From: a virus
Virus record (IMG/VR): IMGVR_UViG_3300024346_000508
Coordinates: 1 to 23,851 of that record
DNA: 23,851 bases
Direction: 5' to 3' (one strand)
A model generated the notes under the pieces. That model searched no databases. It had not been told where the DNA came from and saw only the letters and a list, made by a program, of their open reading frames with translations. Below are positions 1 to 8,359 of the stretch, piece by piece. The stretch's first letter is position 1, and each line of letters opens with the position of its first letter. The translations under genes were made by a program, and so were the position numbers.

Positions 1-1784
1 ATAGTAAATTAGATGGAATTGCGACAGGTGCAACAAATACAGCAGCTCCACACTATACTTCAGCAATCTCTGTAGGTGATGGTGGTTTAACTCAGAAAAA
101 CTTTACAACCACATTAAAAAACAAATTAGATGGAATTGCGGCATCAGCAACTAATGTTACTAATAACAACCAACTAACGAATGGTGCTGGGTATATCACT
201 TCATATACTGATACAAATACTGTTGATATGGGTGATGGATTCATAATCGCCAATTCAGATGGTGAAGACCAATTTACAGTAACAGAAAACGAAGAGGTTA
301 GATTCGCTGGTAGTGGTGCTACTTCTGTAGCATTTGATGCAGAAACTCAAAAAGTAACAATCTCATCTACTGATAACAACACCACTTATTCAGTTGGTGA
401 TGGTGGATTAACACAAAAGAATTTTACCTCAACATTAAAAACTAAGTTAGATGGAATCGCTACATCAGCAACTAATGTTACTAATAACAACCAATTAACA
501 AATGGTGCAGGGTACATAACATCATTTACAAATACCGTTGATATGGGTGATGGATTTAAAATCGCTAACTCTGCTGGAACAGACCAATTTACAGTAACGG
601 AAAATGAAGAAATTAGATTCGCTGGTAGTGGAGCAACATCAGTAGCATTTGATTCATCTACTCAAAAAGTAACAATCTCATCTACTGATAACAACACCAC
701 TTACTCTGTAGGAGATGGTGGTTTAACACAAAAGAACTTCACAACAACTCTAAAAAATAAATTAGATGGTATTGCGGCATCTGCAAATAACTTTGAATTT
801 GGAGTTGGAATTGATGGTGGTGAAGCTTTAGGAGTTTCAAGTGGTGGAAAAGTTGATTTCATAGGTGGAACTAACGTAACTCTTACACAAGATGGTGAAA
901 CTGGTGCAATTACAATTACATCAACCGATAATAACACAACATATTCAGTAGGTGATGGGGGATTAACACAAAAGAATTTCACTACTACTCTAAAATCTAA
1001 ATTAGATGGTATCGCTACATCAGCAACCAACGTAACCAATAACAATCAATTAACGAATGGTGCAGGATATACAACTAATAGTGGTACTGTAACTGGAACT
1101 GGTTCATCGAACAGAATCGCAACATGGTCGACTAGTACAAATATTTCATCTCAATCCGATTTAACATTTGATGGAGTAACTTTAGTGGCAGGGGTGGATG
1201 GTTCTACAGGTGGTAGAGTTAGAACTGGTGATGGTTCATCATCAGCTCCAGCGTTTAGTTTTGTTGGTGATAATAATACAGGATTCTATTGTTCCACTAC
1301 AGATACAATTGCTGCCACAACAGGTGGTACTCAACGATTAACTATCAATTCGAATGGTATGAAAGTTAATAGTGGAGCATTGGGTGTGAACGTAAACGCA
1401 TCTACTACTAATGGTAGAATTGATGCATCAAATGATATTGTTGCATACTCATCTGATAAAAGATTAAAAGAAAATATTAAAGTAATTGAAACTCCTTTAG
1501 ATAAATTAGATAAACTATCTGGTTTCACTTATAATTGGAACGAAACGGCAAACAAAATTGCGGGATTTGATAAAGAAGAATCAATGGTAGGTGTGTTTGC
1601 ACAAGATGTTGAAAGTGTATTACCAGAAGCAGTTAAAAGAGCACCATTTGATAACGATGGTGAAGATGGTTCTATATCAGGTGAAAATTATCTAACGGTA
1701 CAATACGAAAAATTAGTTCCATTATTGATTGAATCAATAAAAGAATTAAAATCAGAAATTGAAGAATTAAAAAGAGGTAAATAA
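1..1784 (+). CDS. Tail fibre protein with C-terminal S74 chaperone domain (5' partial)
   Basis: The reading frame is open from the window edge (first full codon at 3), so the true start lies upstream; the ATG at 228 is internal. The visible 593 residues are a chain of repeated beta-rich modules (SVGDGGLTQKNF at 69, 390, 705 and 945, each followed by KLDGIA) and end in the peptidase S74 / intramolecular chaperone signature SSDKRLKENI at about 1449-1478, with a C-terminal coiled coil (IKELKSEIEELK). In this family the C-terminal domain drives trimerisation of the fibre and then cuts itself off next to the conserved Ser-Asp. The protein is inferred to be a trimeric receptor-binding fibre or spike on the virion. 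The downstream gene overlaps its stop by one base, suggesting co-translation. S74 assignment is strong; which T4 fibre it replaces cannot be told. Confidence 0.88.
   Translation, partial: SKLDGIATGATNTAAPHYTSAISVGDGGLTQKNFTTTLKNKLDGIAASATNVTNNNQLTNGAGYITSYTDTNTVDMGDGFIIANSDGEDQFTVTENEEVRFAGSGATSVAFDAETQKVTISSTDNNTTYSVGDGGLTQKNFTSTLKTKLDGIATSATNVTNNNQLTNGAGYITSFTNTVDMGDGFKIANSAGTDQFTVTENEEIRFAGSGATSVAFDSSTQKVTISSTDNNTTYSVGDGGLTQKNFTTTLKNKLDGIAASANNFEFGVGIDGGEALGVSSGGKVDFIGGTNVTLTQDGETGAITITSTDNNTTYSVGDGGLTQKNFTTTLKSKLDGIATSATNVTNNNQLTNGAGYTTNSGTVTGTGSSNRIATWSTSTNISSQSDLTFDGVTLVAGVDGSTGGRVRTGDGSSSAPAFSFVGDNNTGFYCSTTDTIAATTGGTQRLTINSNGMKVNSGALGVNVNASTTNGRIDASNDIVAYSSDKRLKENIKVIETPLDKLDKLSGFTYNWNETANKIAGFDKEESMVGVFAQDVESVLPEAVKRAPFDNDGEDGSISGENYLTVQYEKLVPLLIESIKELKSEIEELKRGK
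69..1077 (+). repeat. In-gene tandem modules of the tail fibre
   Basis: The protein segment SVGDGGLTQKNF...KLDGIA occurs four times, starting at 69, 390, 705 and 945. Copies two and three are exactly 315 nt apart and belong to a longer 105-residue unit (MGDGF...FTVTENEE...) that starts at 228 and again at 543. The following NNNQLTNGAGY segment is present after copies one, two and four but replaced by a different segment after copy three. This is coding repetition typical of fibres that lengthen or swap by recombination between modules. Confidence 0.85.
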
Positions 1785-2230
1785 TGGCATTAGCATCATC
1801 AGGTACAATATCAGTAAGTCAAATTAATACGGAGTTGGGTAGAACATCTACTTCATCTAATACATCTCTAACAAGTTTAAATACCGGAGCTCATGTTTCT
1901 ATTAATTCGAACTCTACTTCAAAACCAAATTCATCAACACCTCATCAAATGAGTGAATGGTACTCATACAATCATTCCACTTCTGGTACATCATATACAA
2001 GTATTGTTTTCTACTATTCCGAAGATGAAGGAAGTAAATGTGAATCAGAATCTAGTGTAACAGTTTACTATGATGAAACAGAAGAAGTTGATGTAGATTT
2101 ACAACTTTATGCTGATGAAGAGGGTTCTGAAACAGCCGCAGGTGGATATTACAAATATGTATTCTCAAATAGTGGTTGGGTTGTAAATGAAGATGGAGAG
2201 ATTGTAGATTCTTTCAGTTGTGGAAGGTAA
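1784..2230 (+). CDS. Small tail-fibre-associated virion protein
   Basis: A 148-residue protein whose ATG overlaps the fibre stop codon (TAATG). The N-terminus (SGTISVSQINTELG) is a motif often seen at the start of phage tail/adhesin proteins, where it is followed by Ser/Thr/Asn-rich segments and a short WYSYNH-like element. The second half is acidic (SEDEGSKCESESS, YDETEEVDVDLQ) and Tyr-rich, suggesting a compact beta domain. No signal peptide or membrane segment is visible. Its position directly after an S74 fibre suggests a fibre tip, adhesin or fibre-assembly role, but this is inference; no catalytic motif is visible. Confidence 0.65.
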   Translation: MALASSGTISVSQINTELGRTSTSSNTSLTSLNTGAHVSINSNSTSKPNSSTPHQMSEWYSYNHSTSGTSYTSIVFYYSEDEGSKCESESSVTVYYDETEEVDVDLQLYADEEGSETAAGGYYKYVFSNSGWVVNEDGEIVDSFSCGR

Positions 2231-2293
2231 CTATCTGATAATCAACGTATTGTGATGATAGTGATAGTGTAACTGATTGATAATGAACAAGTT

Positions 2294-2887
2294 ATGATGT
2301 ATGGATTAAAAGAATATTTAGAAGGTCCTGTTGTATTTACAAAAACTGAACTATTAGAAACTCAACATTTTAATGGATATCAACCAATTATGTCAACCAA
2401 TGAATCTGAGTTGATGAAGGAATCAGCGGATATTTTATGTTCCAATAGTGGTTCTGTTTTAAATGTAGGATTTGGTTTAGGAATCATAGATACATACATT
2501 AGAAATCACAATCCAAAAGAACATCATATAATAGAAGCTCATCCACAAGTTTGTGAAAAGGCGAAAGAGATGGGGTTTGATGTGTATTGTGGTAAGTGGG
2601 AAGATATAATAAAAGATTTTATAAAAGAGGGTAAAACTTTTGATAGTATTTATTTTGACACATATGTTTTTAACTTTAAAGAATATCCTCAATGGGCACC
2701 ATTCACAAAAGTAGTTCCTAAATTATTAAATCCAAATGGAATATATTCTTATTTTAACAACAATTCTGCTAAAATAGAAAAAGTAGAAGAAATTATAGAA
2801 TCATTTGGGTGGGAAAAACACAAAAAAACAATACCAAAATCAAACATTTATAAATCTTATGAATTGATATGGTACATAAATAAGTGA
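2294..2887 (+). CDS. SAM-dependent methyltransferase, guanidinoacetate/Rmt2 arginine-methyltransferase type
   Basis: A 197-residue class I methyltransferase. The SAM-binding motif I is VLNVGFGLGIID (residues 55-66), followed by IIEAHP (79-84), where the acidic residue would hold the ribose of SAM, GKWEDII at about 100-106 and FDSIYFDTY at 116-124. The combination NVGFGLGIID, IIEAHP and FDTY is characteristic of guanidinoacetate N-methyltransferase and of Rmt2-type protein arginine N-methyltransferases, both of which methylate guanidino nitrogens. The length fits the bare catalytic domain; Rmt2's N-terminal ankyrin part is absent. It lies in a 63-nt-spaced position after the fibre genes without its own visible promoter or terminator, so it is probably read through with the tail operon. 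The start could be 2294 or 2297 (ATGATG); no clear Shine-Dalgarno. The substrate is unknown: a virion or host protein arginine or a small guanidino compound are all possible. Confidence 0.8.
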   Translation: MMYGLKEYLEGPVVFTKTELLETQHFNGYQPIMSTNESELMKESADILCSNSGSVLNVGFGLGIIDTYIRNHNPKEHHIIEAHPQVCEKAKEMGFDVYCGKWEDIIKDFIKEGKTFDSIYFDTYVFNFKEYPQWAPFTKVVPKLLNPNGIYSYFNNNSAKIEKVEEIIESFGWEKHKKTIPKSNIYKSYELIWYINK

Positions 2888-2903
2888 TTCTTAAAGATTC
2901 TCA

Positions 2904-2911
2904 TATTTATA
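2904..2911 (+). promoter_or_regulatory. Putative phage late promoter (TATTTATA) for the neck genes
   Basis: The core TATTTATA lies in the short gap before the gp13-like gene, 22 nt upstream of its ATG, and is followed by the ribosome-binding sequence TAGGAG. No TTTG lies 20 nt upstream, so it is not the host-type promoter. The same core recurs before five other transcription units of the window and, as a one-base variant, before the sheath gene. Confidence 0.6.
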
Positions 2912-2933
2912 TAAAAGAATTAGGAGATAGTAA

Positions 2934-4094
2934 ATGGCAGTAAACATTCCAATATGGCCGGGCTCATCATCTTTCTCAGCTGGTAAAACACCTTTTGGGC
3001 ATTATGATACCGATACAGAGTTTCAATCATCAGTTGATAAAACAGCTGGGTGGTGTGCAAAACGTTTGGGTTATCCTATAGTTGATATAGAACTACAGGA
3101 TATAAACTTCTATGCTTGTTTTGAAGAAGCGGTAACAGAATACTCATCACAAGTAAATCAATTTAATATTAGAGAAAATTTACTTAATTTAAAAGGACAT
3201 TCTACATCATCTAATCTATCACAAACTCAACTTAATGCAAATTTAGGTGGGTTAATAACATTATCTAAAGATTATGGTAGTGAAGTTGGTAGTGGTGGTT
3301 CGTTAACATATTATACAGGTTCATTTTTAGCTCAACCTGGTAAACAAATTTATGATTTAAAAGATATAACTGATTCAAGTTCATCTTTAGAAGCAGGGGT
3401 AGTTGGAACAGATAATTTTGAAATAAAAAAAATGTTACACAATGCTCCACCTGCGATGGTTAGATACTTTGACCCATTCGTAGGAACTGGTTTAGGTTCA
3501 CAACAAATGATGGATACATTTGGATGGGGTAACTACTCACCTGGTGTTTCATTTATGATGCAACCACTTTATGATGATTTATTAAGATTACAGGCGATTG
3601 AATTTAACGATAAAGTTCGTAAATCTCAATATGGGTTTGATATTCAAAATAATAGAATTAGATTATTCCCAATACCAAATCATACTTATAAGATACATTT
3701 TCACTATGTCTTAGAATCAGAACGAAATAATTCCATAATATCAGATTCAGTAGTATCCGATTTTTCAAACGCTAAATATGATAGAATTGAATATACACAC
3801 ATAAATCACGTAGGTAGAAGGTGGGTTGAAAAATATACATTAGCATTGGCTAAAGAAATGTTAGGTGCAGTAAGAGCTAAGTTTAGTTCTGTACCAATAC
3901 CTAACTCAGAAATAACTTTAGATGGTGCCGATTTAAGAAGTGAAGCGGCCACAGAAAAGGAAATCTTAATTACAGAATTAAGAGAAAACTTAGAAGCTAC
4001 TTCTAGAAAAGCATTATTACAAGCACAACAAGAAGAATCAGAAGCGATGGAACAAACTCTTAACAGAGTTCCTCGTGCAATTTATATAGGGTAA
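2934..4094 (+). CDS. gp13: Neck protein, T4 gp13-like
   Basis: A 386-residue protein. After a short Pro/Ser N-terminus, residues about 35-75 contain the pattern CAKRLGYPIVDIELQD followed by an acidic helix (FEEAVTEYSSQ), which resembles the RLG-P-V-(I/V)-(D/E)-(I/V)-E-(L/V) region at the start of gp13-like neck proteins in T4-like marine phages. T4 gp13 is somewhat shorter (309 residues). Neck proteins gp13 and gp14 close the filled head and join it to the tail. The gene is preceded by AGGAG seven bases before ATG and is followed after three bases by a gp14-like gene, the T4 order 13-14-15, which supports the call. Confidence 0.7.
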   Translation: MAVNIPIWPGSSSFSAGKTPFGHYDTDTEFQSSVDKTAGWCAKRLGYPIVDIELQDINFYACFEEAVTEYSSQVNQFNIRENLLNLKGHSTSSNLSQTQLNANLGGLITLSKDYGSEVGSGGSLTYYTGSFLAQPGKQIYDLKDITDSSSSLEAGVVGTDNFEIKKMLHNAPPAMVRYFDPFVGTGLGSQQMMDTFGWGNYSPGVSFMMQPLYDDLLRLQAIEFNDKVRKSQYGFDIQNNRIRLFPIPNHTYKIHFHYVLESERNNSIISDSVVSDFSNAKYDRIEYTHINHVGRRWVEKYTLALAKEMLGAVRAKFSSVPIPNSEITLDGADLRSEAATEKEILITELRENLEATSRKALLQAQQEESEAMEQTLNRVPRAIYIG

Positions 4095-4097
4095 CAA

Positions 4098-4625
4098 ATG
4101 GCACTATTCGGTGGACAGAGAGATGCGGCACTTTTCAGAAAGATTAATAAGGAGTTAATAAACGATGTTATTGATACTGAAGTTTATTACTACAAATTAA
4201 TTATAGATGAAACTAAAGCAAACCTATATGGTGAGGGTAAGAATAAAACTTATTATAATCCTATAAAAATACCTACATTAGTTGATAGAACTAATGCTGA
4301 GCAGGTATTTGATGATTTTGGTTCATCTTATACTAGAAATGTAAACTTTTACTTTTTAAGAGATACATTGAATGATAAAAATGTATATCCAGAGGTAGGT
4401 GATGTTATTGAGTGGAATGATGAACAACATATTATAGATGTAACATTTACAAACCAATTCTTTGCAGGTAAGAATCCTGATACTTGGGATGGTGGTGATT
4501 CACAAGGATATAATTTATCTATTATATGTGAAACTCATGTTGCTAAGAAAAGTCAATTACAATTAAGAGATGATGTTAGAGTAGGAGTTAATAGTAATAC
4601 TAACGATTTACCGATAGGAATTTAA
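4098..4625 (+). CDS. gp14: Neck protein, T4 gp14-like
   Basis: A 175-residue protein with the features LYGEG...YYNPI (residues about 43-60) and VYPEVGDVIEW followed by IDVTFTNQFFAGKNP and a C-terminal LSIICETHVAKKSQL. This succession (LYGE, PEVGD..W, NQ...GK.P, THxxxxSxL) matches the neck protein gp14 of marine T4-like phages. It would form the ring between the head portal side and the tail terminator. It starts three bases after gp13 and ends one base before the gp15-like gene, so the three are probably made from one message. T4 gp14 is longer (about 256 residues). Confidence 0.72.
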   Translation: MALFGGQRDAALFRKINKELINDVIDTEVYYYKLIIDETKANLYGEGKNKTYYNPIKIPTLVDRTNAEQVFDDFGSSYTRNVNFYFLRDTLNDKNVYPEVGDVIEWNDEQHIIDVTFTNQFFAGKNPDTWDGGDSQGYNLSIICETHVAKKSQLQLRDDVRVGVNSNTNDLPIGI

Positions 4626-4626
4626 A

Positions 4627-5436
4627 ATGGCATATAAGTATAGAACAAATAGAGATGAAAAGGTAGATTTAAAAAAAATAGATAGTTCTTTTTCAGATAC
4701 TCCTGAATTGAATAAAGCCAGACAGATTTCTCGTAGAAATGATGATGTAAAAAATGCATATATTGGTATTTACGATATTGATTTGGCATTTAAAGATTTT
4801 TTAGAAATAAATGTAAAACCAACTATTGAAGAAAACGGAAAGTTTATTCCTGTACCTGTAATGTATGCATCACCTGAAAATTGGTCATCTGCACAAAGAG
4901 ATGGTTTTATGAGAGATGGTAATGGTAAGGTACAAACACCTCTTATCTCATTTAAAAGAAATTCATTAGATATTAATACAGAATATTCAAAACTAAAAGT
5001 ACTTACAGATGAAGATAGTACTAGACCATTCGTAAAATCATTTAGTAAAAATAATAGATACGATGCGTTTTCTCAATTAACAGGAATGCAACCACCAAAA
5101 AAGGAACAATACTTAATAGATGTACCTGATTATGTAAATATCTCATATGATTTAATTGTATGGTGTGATTATATGGAAGATTTGAATAAATTAGTAGAAC
5201 AGATAGTTTATTTCCAAGGTGGTGCATTTGGTGATAGATATAAATTCCAAATCAAAGGGGAATCTTATTCATTTGAAACTACAAATGGAGTAGGTGAAGA
5301 AAGAATCGTTAGAAGTAACGCAACCCTTGCAGTTAAAGCGTATTTAGTACCAGAAGATAAGGGTAAAAAGACAATTAATACACAAAAAACTTTTGGATTA
5401 TCAAAAATTGTTTGGAAAACTAATCTTTCAAAATAA
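4627..5436 (+). CDS. gp15: Tail terminator / sheath stabiliser, T4 gp15-like
   Basis: A 269-residue protein, close to the 272 residues of T4 gp15. Recognisable stretches are IPVPVMYASPENW (compare VPITYASKEHF in T4), TPLISFKRNSLDIN, and a central VNISYDLIVWCDYMEDLNKLVEQIVYF, which parallels the T4 segment with Y-E-L...TRYEDDM..IVEQILPYF. gp15 caps the finished tail tube and sheath and docks the tail on the neck. The gene ends just before a late-type promoter and has no terminator hairpin after it. In T4 the terminase genes 16 and 17 come next; here they are absent from this position. Confidence 0.75.
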   Translation: MAYKYRTNRDEKVDLKKIDSSFSDTPELNKARQISRRNDDVKNAYIGIYDIDLAFKDFLEINVKPTIEENGKFIPVPVMYASPENWSSAQRDGFMRDGNGKVQTPLISFKRNSLDINTEYSKLKVLTDEDSTRPFVKSFSKNNRYDAFSQLTGMQPPKKEQYLIDVPDYVNISYDLIVWCDYMEDLNKLVEQIVYFQGGAFGDRYKFQIKGESYSFETTNGVGEERIVRSNATLAVKAYLVPEDKGKKTINTQKTFGLSKIVWKTNLSK

Positions 5437-5443
5437 ATTTTAA

Positions 5444-5451
5444 TATTTATA
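5444..5451 (+). promoter_or_regulatory. Putative phage late promoter (TATTTATA)
   Basis: The TATTTATA core begins eight bases after the gp15-like stop and 36 bases before the ATG of the small coiled-coil gene. No host -33 TTTG lies at the right distance. An AAGG ribosome-binding sequence sits four bases before the ATG. Confidence 0.6.
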
Positions 5452-5479
5452 TACAATAATAATATAATAAATTAAGGTT

Positions 5480-5779
5480 ATGGCAGAAGTAAAAAACGTA
5501 AAAGAACAAGAAGTAATAAAATTTACCGAAGAAGAAATTTCAAGTATCAAAGGTTTTAGAGATAATTTCTCACAGATTACAGCTAGATTAGGTGAAATCG
5601 AAATAGAAAATATTATTTTAAAATCCCAACAATCTACTCTTGATAAACTTAAATTAGATGAAGAATCTAAATATGTAAAACTAAGAGAAGAAGAAATCAA
5701 ATTGGCTGGTGAATTAAAAGAAAAATACGGAGATGGTGAATTCGATTTAGAAACAGGTATTTTCACACCGGTCAAATAA
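5480..5779 (+). CDS. Small acidic coiled-coil protein upstream of the tail sheath
   Basis: A 99-residue, Glu/Lys-rich, almost entirely helical protein with heptad-like spacing from about residue 18 to 82 (for example EIENIILKSQQSTLDKLKL) and a short C-terminal beta-like end (GDGEFDLETGIFTPVK). No cysteine, membrane segment or enzyme motif. Proteins of this size, ending in a KYGDG-I/F-D-x-E-TG-x-F/I-TP type motif, recur in marine T4-like tail operons, but I know of no established function. Its place between gp15 and gp18 suggests a tail or assembly (chaperone-like) role by inference. Confidence 0.7.
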   Translation: MAEVKNVKEQEVIKFTEEEISSIKGFRDNFSQITARLGEIEIENIILKSQQSTLDKLKLDEESKYVKLREEEIKLAGELKEKYGDGEFDLETGIFTPVK

Positions 5780-5804
5780 ATATATCGTTTCATAATTTTC
5801 TAAG

Positions 5805-5812
5805 TATTTATT
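5805..5812 (+). promoter_or_regulatory. Putative late promoter variant (TATTTATT) for the tail sheath
   Basis: TATTTATT, one base off the TATTTATA core, lies 37 nt before the sheath ATG, in a 70-nt gap. The gene itself has a good ribosome-binding sequence, AATAGGAGAATCAAATG. Confidence 0.5.
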
Positions 5813-5849
5813 AGTATAATAAACCAAAAGAAATTAATAGGAGAATCAA

Positions 5850-8255
5850 ATGGCAGAAAGAATAGTAAGTCCTGGAGTATTTACAAGAGAAAAGGATTTG
5901 TCGTTTCTACCTCAAGGGATTGGTGAAATTGGAGCAGCATTAGTAGGGTCAACAGTTAAAGGCCCAGCATTCGTTCCAACTCAAGTAGACTCATTTCAAA
6001 AGTTTCAGCAAGTATTCGGTGGATTGACAGAAGATTCATATCTACCATATACCGCTCAAGCTTATTTGGAAGATGCAGGAACTGCAACAATCGTTAGAGT
6101 ATTAGGACAAGATGGATACACTCTTGAGAATCCAATTGTATTAACAGTATCATCATCAGATGGTACAAAAGTTGCTGCAATTATCCACCCAACAACACAA
6201 ATTACATCAGATGTTGATGTATTTAATTTTTCATCAATATCAGACCACTTTGGAAGTACAGAAGTATCTGCATCCCAATTTACATTGCAAGTATCGGGTT
6301 CATCCACTGGAGTAGCTACTAATGTTAGTGCTTCATTAAACCCAACAAGTGATGATTATTACACAAAATCATTTGGATTTTCTCCAAAAGGTGATGGTAA
6401 AGGATATGTTTTAGCAAACTTTAAAACATTCCAATCAGCTTCATTTGCTAATGATGGTGAGATTCCTGTAGTAACAATAGATGTTGCTAAGGATATTGAT
6501 TACTCAAAAGCATATACTGAAGCAAACACACCTTGGGTTACATCACAAAAAGTTGGTGGTAATACATCAAACTTAATTAAATTCCATACATTATCACATG
6601 GTACATCTACTAACTATGAATTCAAAGTAGGAATACAAGATATCAAACCAGCTGGTTCGGTTCCTGGTTCTGAGTACGGTTCATTTACTGTAGTTGTAAG
6701 AAGAGTAGACCAAGATAAGATTGTTGGTTCACCATATGTTAATGTTACGGATTCGGATATTAGACCAAATATTGTTGAACAATTTCAAGGAGTTAACTTA
6801 AATCCTGATTCACCAAACTTTATCGCAAGAGTGATTGGTGATAAGTACATTACAGTTGATTCAGATGGGAAACTTTCAACTAACGGAGATTATCCAAACA
6901 ATTCAGAAAACATTAGAGTAGAAGTATCTGCTGCAGTAAGAGATGGAGCTATTGATGAATCATTAGTACCATTCGGATTCGCAGCATTACAAAATCCATT
7001 TGGAAGTGGTGTTTCATTACCAAATCCAACTTACATAGGTACTCAGTTAATCAATCAATCATATAATCCAAAGAAATTCTTAGGATTTGATTTTGATTTT
7101 GCAAGTACTGATAATAGAAACTTCTTATTACCTACACCAGATAGTTCAACCGCAATAGTGGGAACAGCTTTCTATTTAGGTGATTACTCACAAAACGTAA
7201 ACGCTAACTTCCCATCATCAGCATCACCATATAGTAGTACTATTAACTTGAATGATTTAGAAACATCTATTAATTCAAGAAAATTCGTAGTACCATTTCA
7301 AGGTGGATTTGATGGATACAAACCAAATAGAATAGTTTCTATGGGTAGTGATATCACTGCAGGAAATACACAAGGGTATGATTGTTCTTCTAACACCGCA
7401 ACTGGTACAGTTGGATTCAGAAAAGCAATTAACTCAGTATCTAATCCTGATGAATTTGATATCAATATGTTAGTATTACCAGGTATCATCCACAGATTAC
7501 ATTCTTCAGTATCAGTATTCGCTAAAGATATGTGTGAAGATAGACAAGATGCATTCTTTATTATGGATGCTTCAGCATGGAGTGATTCAATATCTACGGC
7601 AGTTAACGCTGTTCAAGCATTTGATTCAAACTATGTTGCATCTTACTATCCTTGGGTTAAGATACTTAATACAGATAAAAACAAACCTGTTTGGGTGCCA
7701 CCATCGGTTGTACTTCCTGGCGTTATCGCATTTAACGACCAAGTAGCCGCTGAATGGTTCGCTCCTGCTGGATTGAACAGAGGTGGATTAACTTCAGTAA
7801 TTGAAGCTAAGACAAGATTAACGAGAGTTGAGAGAGATGCACTTTACGAAGGTAGATTGAATCCTATCGCTACGTTCCCTGGACAAGGTGTTACTGTATT
7901 TGGACAGAAAACATTACAAGCTAAACCATCTGCATTGGATAGAATCAATGTAAGAAGATTGTTAATTGCTGTTAAGAAGTTTATTGCTTCTTCAACTAGA
8001 TACTTAGTGTTCGAAAATAACACTGCGGCGACTAGAAACAGATTCTTATCAATCGTTAATCCTTACTTAGAATCAATTCAACAAAGACAAGGTTTATATG
8101 CATTTAAAGTGGTGATGGATGAAACCAACAACACTCCAGATGTAATTGATAGAAACATTATGGTTGGTGAGATTTTCTTACAACCAGCAAAAACAGCAGA
8201 ATTCATAGTTCTTGACTTTAACGTACTACCAACTGGGGCAGCATTTCCAGAATAG
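5850..8255 (+). CDS. gp18: Contractile tail sheath protein, T4 gp18-like
   Basis: An 801-residue protein that opens with the sheath signature SPGVFTREKDLS and LVGSTVKGPAFVPTQV, then FGG...YLPYTAQAYLEDAG. The conserved C-terminal core (about residues 560-800) includes PPSVVLPGVIAFND, WFAPAGLNRG, ARLTRVERD-type (here TRLTRVERDALYEGRLNPI), DRINVRRLL and a final Ile/Leu-rich strand segment. These are the parts that interlock between sheath rings and that every contractile sheath shares. It is longer than T4 gp18 (659 residues); the extra length is in the middle, where variable surface domains are normally inserted. It is the driver of tail contraction. It has its own late-type promoter and is closed by a strong terminator, consistent with very high expression. 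Confidence 0.93.
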   Translation: MAERIVSPGVFTREKDLSFLPQGIGEIGAALVGSTVKGPAFVPTQVDSFQKFQQVFGGLTEDSYLPYTAQAYLEDAGTATIVRVLGQDGYTLENPIVLTVSSSDGTKVAAIIHPTTQITSDVDVFNFSSISDHFGSTEVSASQFTLQVSGSSTGVATNVSASLNPTSDDYYTKSFGFSPKGDGKGYVLANFKTFQSASFANDGEIPVVTIDVAKDIDYSKAYTEANTPWVTSQKVGGNTSNLIKFHTLSHGTSTNYEFKVGIQDIKPAGSVPGSEYGSFTVVVRRVDQDKIVGSPYVNVTDSDIRPNIVEQFQGVNLNPDSPNFIARVIGDKYITVDSDGKLSTNGDYPNNSENIRVEVSAAVRDGAIDESLVPFGFAALQNPFGSGVSLPNPTYIGTQLINQSYNPKKFLGFDFDFASTDNRNFLLPTPDSSTAIVGTAFYLGDYSQNVNANFPSSASPYSSTINLNDLETSINSRKFVVPFQGGFDGYKPNRIVSMGSDITAGNTQGYDCSSNTATGTVGFRKAINSVSNPDEFDINMLVLPGIIHRLHSSVSVFAKDMCEDRQDAFFIMDASAWSDSISTAVNAVQAFDSNYVASYYPWVKILNTDKNKPVWVPPSVVLPGVIAFNDQVAAEWFAPAGLNRGGLTSVIEAKTRLTRVERDALYEGRLNPIATFPGQGVTVFGQKTLQAKPSALDRINVRRLLIAVKKFIASSTRYLVFENNTAATRNRFLSIVNPYLESIQQRQGLYAFKVVMDETNNTPDVIDRNIMVGEIFLQPAKTAEFIVLDFNVLPTGAAFPE

Positions 8256-8275
8256 TATATAACTAATAATATCAG

Positions 8276-8312
8276 CTCCCCTAAAATAAATTAGGGGAGT
8301 TGGTTATTTTTT
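8276..8312 (+). terminator. Rho-independent terminator after the sheath gene
   Basis: A perfect 9-bp stem CTCCCCTAA (8276-8284) / TTAGGGGAG (8291-8299) with the loop AATAAA is followed by a U-rich tail TTGGTTATTTTTT. It lies 21 bases after the gp18 stop and just before the tube gene's promoter. Confidence 0.88.
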
Positions 8313-8323
8313 AAAAAGAACTA

Positions 8324-8331
8324 TATTTATA
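8324..8331 (+). promoter_or_regulatory. Putative phage late promoter (TATTTATA) for the tail tube
   Basis: TATTTATA within CTATATTTATATT lies about 12 bases after the terminator tail and 28 bases before the tube ATG, which has CGGAG as ribosome-binding sequence. No TTTG at the host -33 position. Confidence 0.62.
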
Positions 8332-8359
8332 TTAAAGAAAGAATAACGGAGAAAACTAA

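Noticed and set aside
1-2230. Diversity-generating retroelement acting on the tail fibre
   Set aside because: No reverse transcriptase, template repeat or adenine-biased variable region was seen; variation here is module repetition.
2231-2293. Possible promoter or terminator before the methyltransferase gene
   Set aside because: Only short GATAGTGATAGTG-like repetition; no hairpin with U tract, no TATTTATA and no TTTG/TATATTTG pair.
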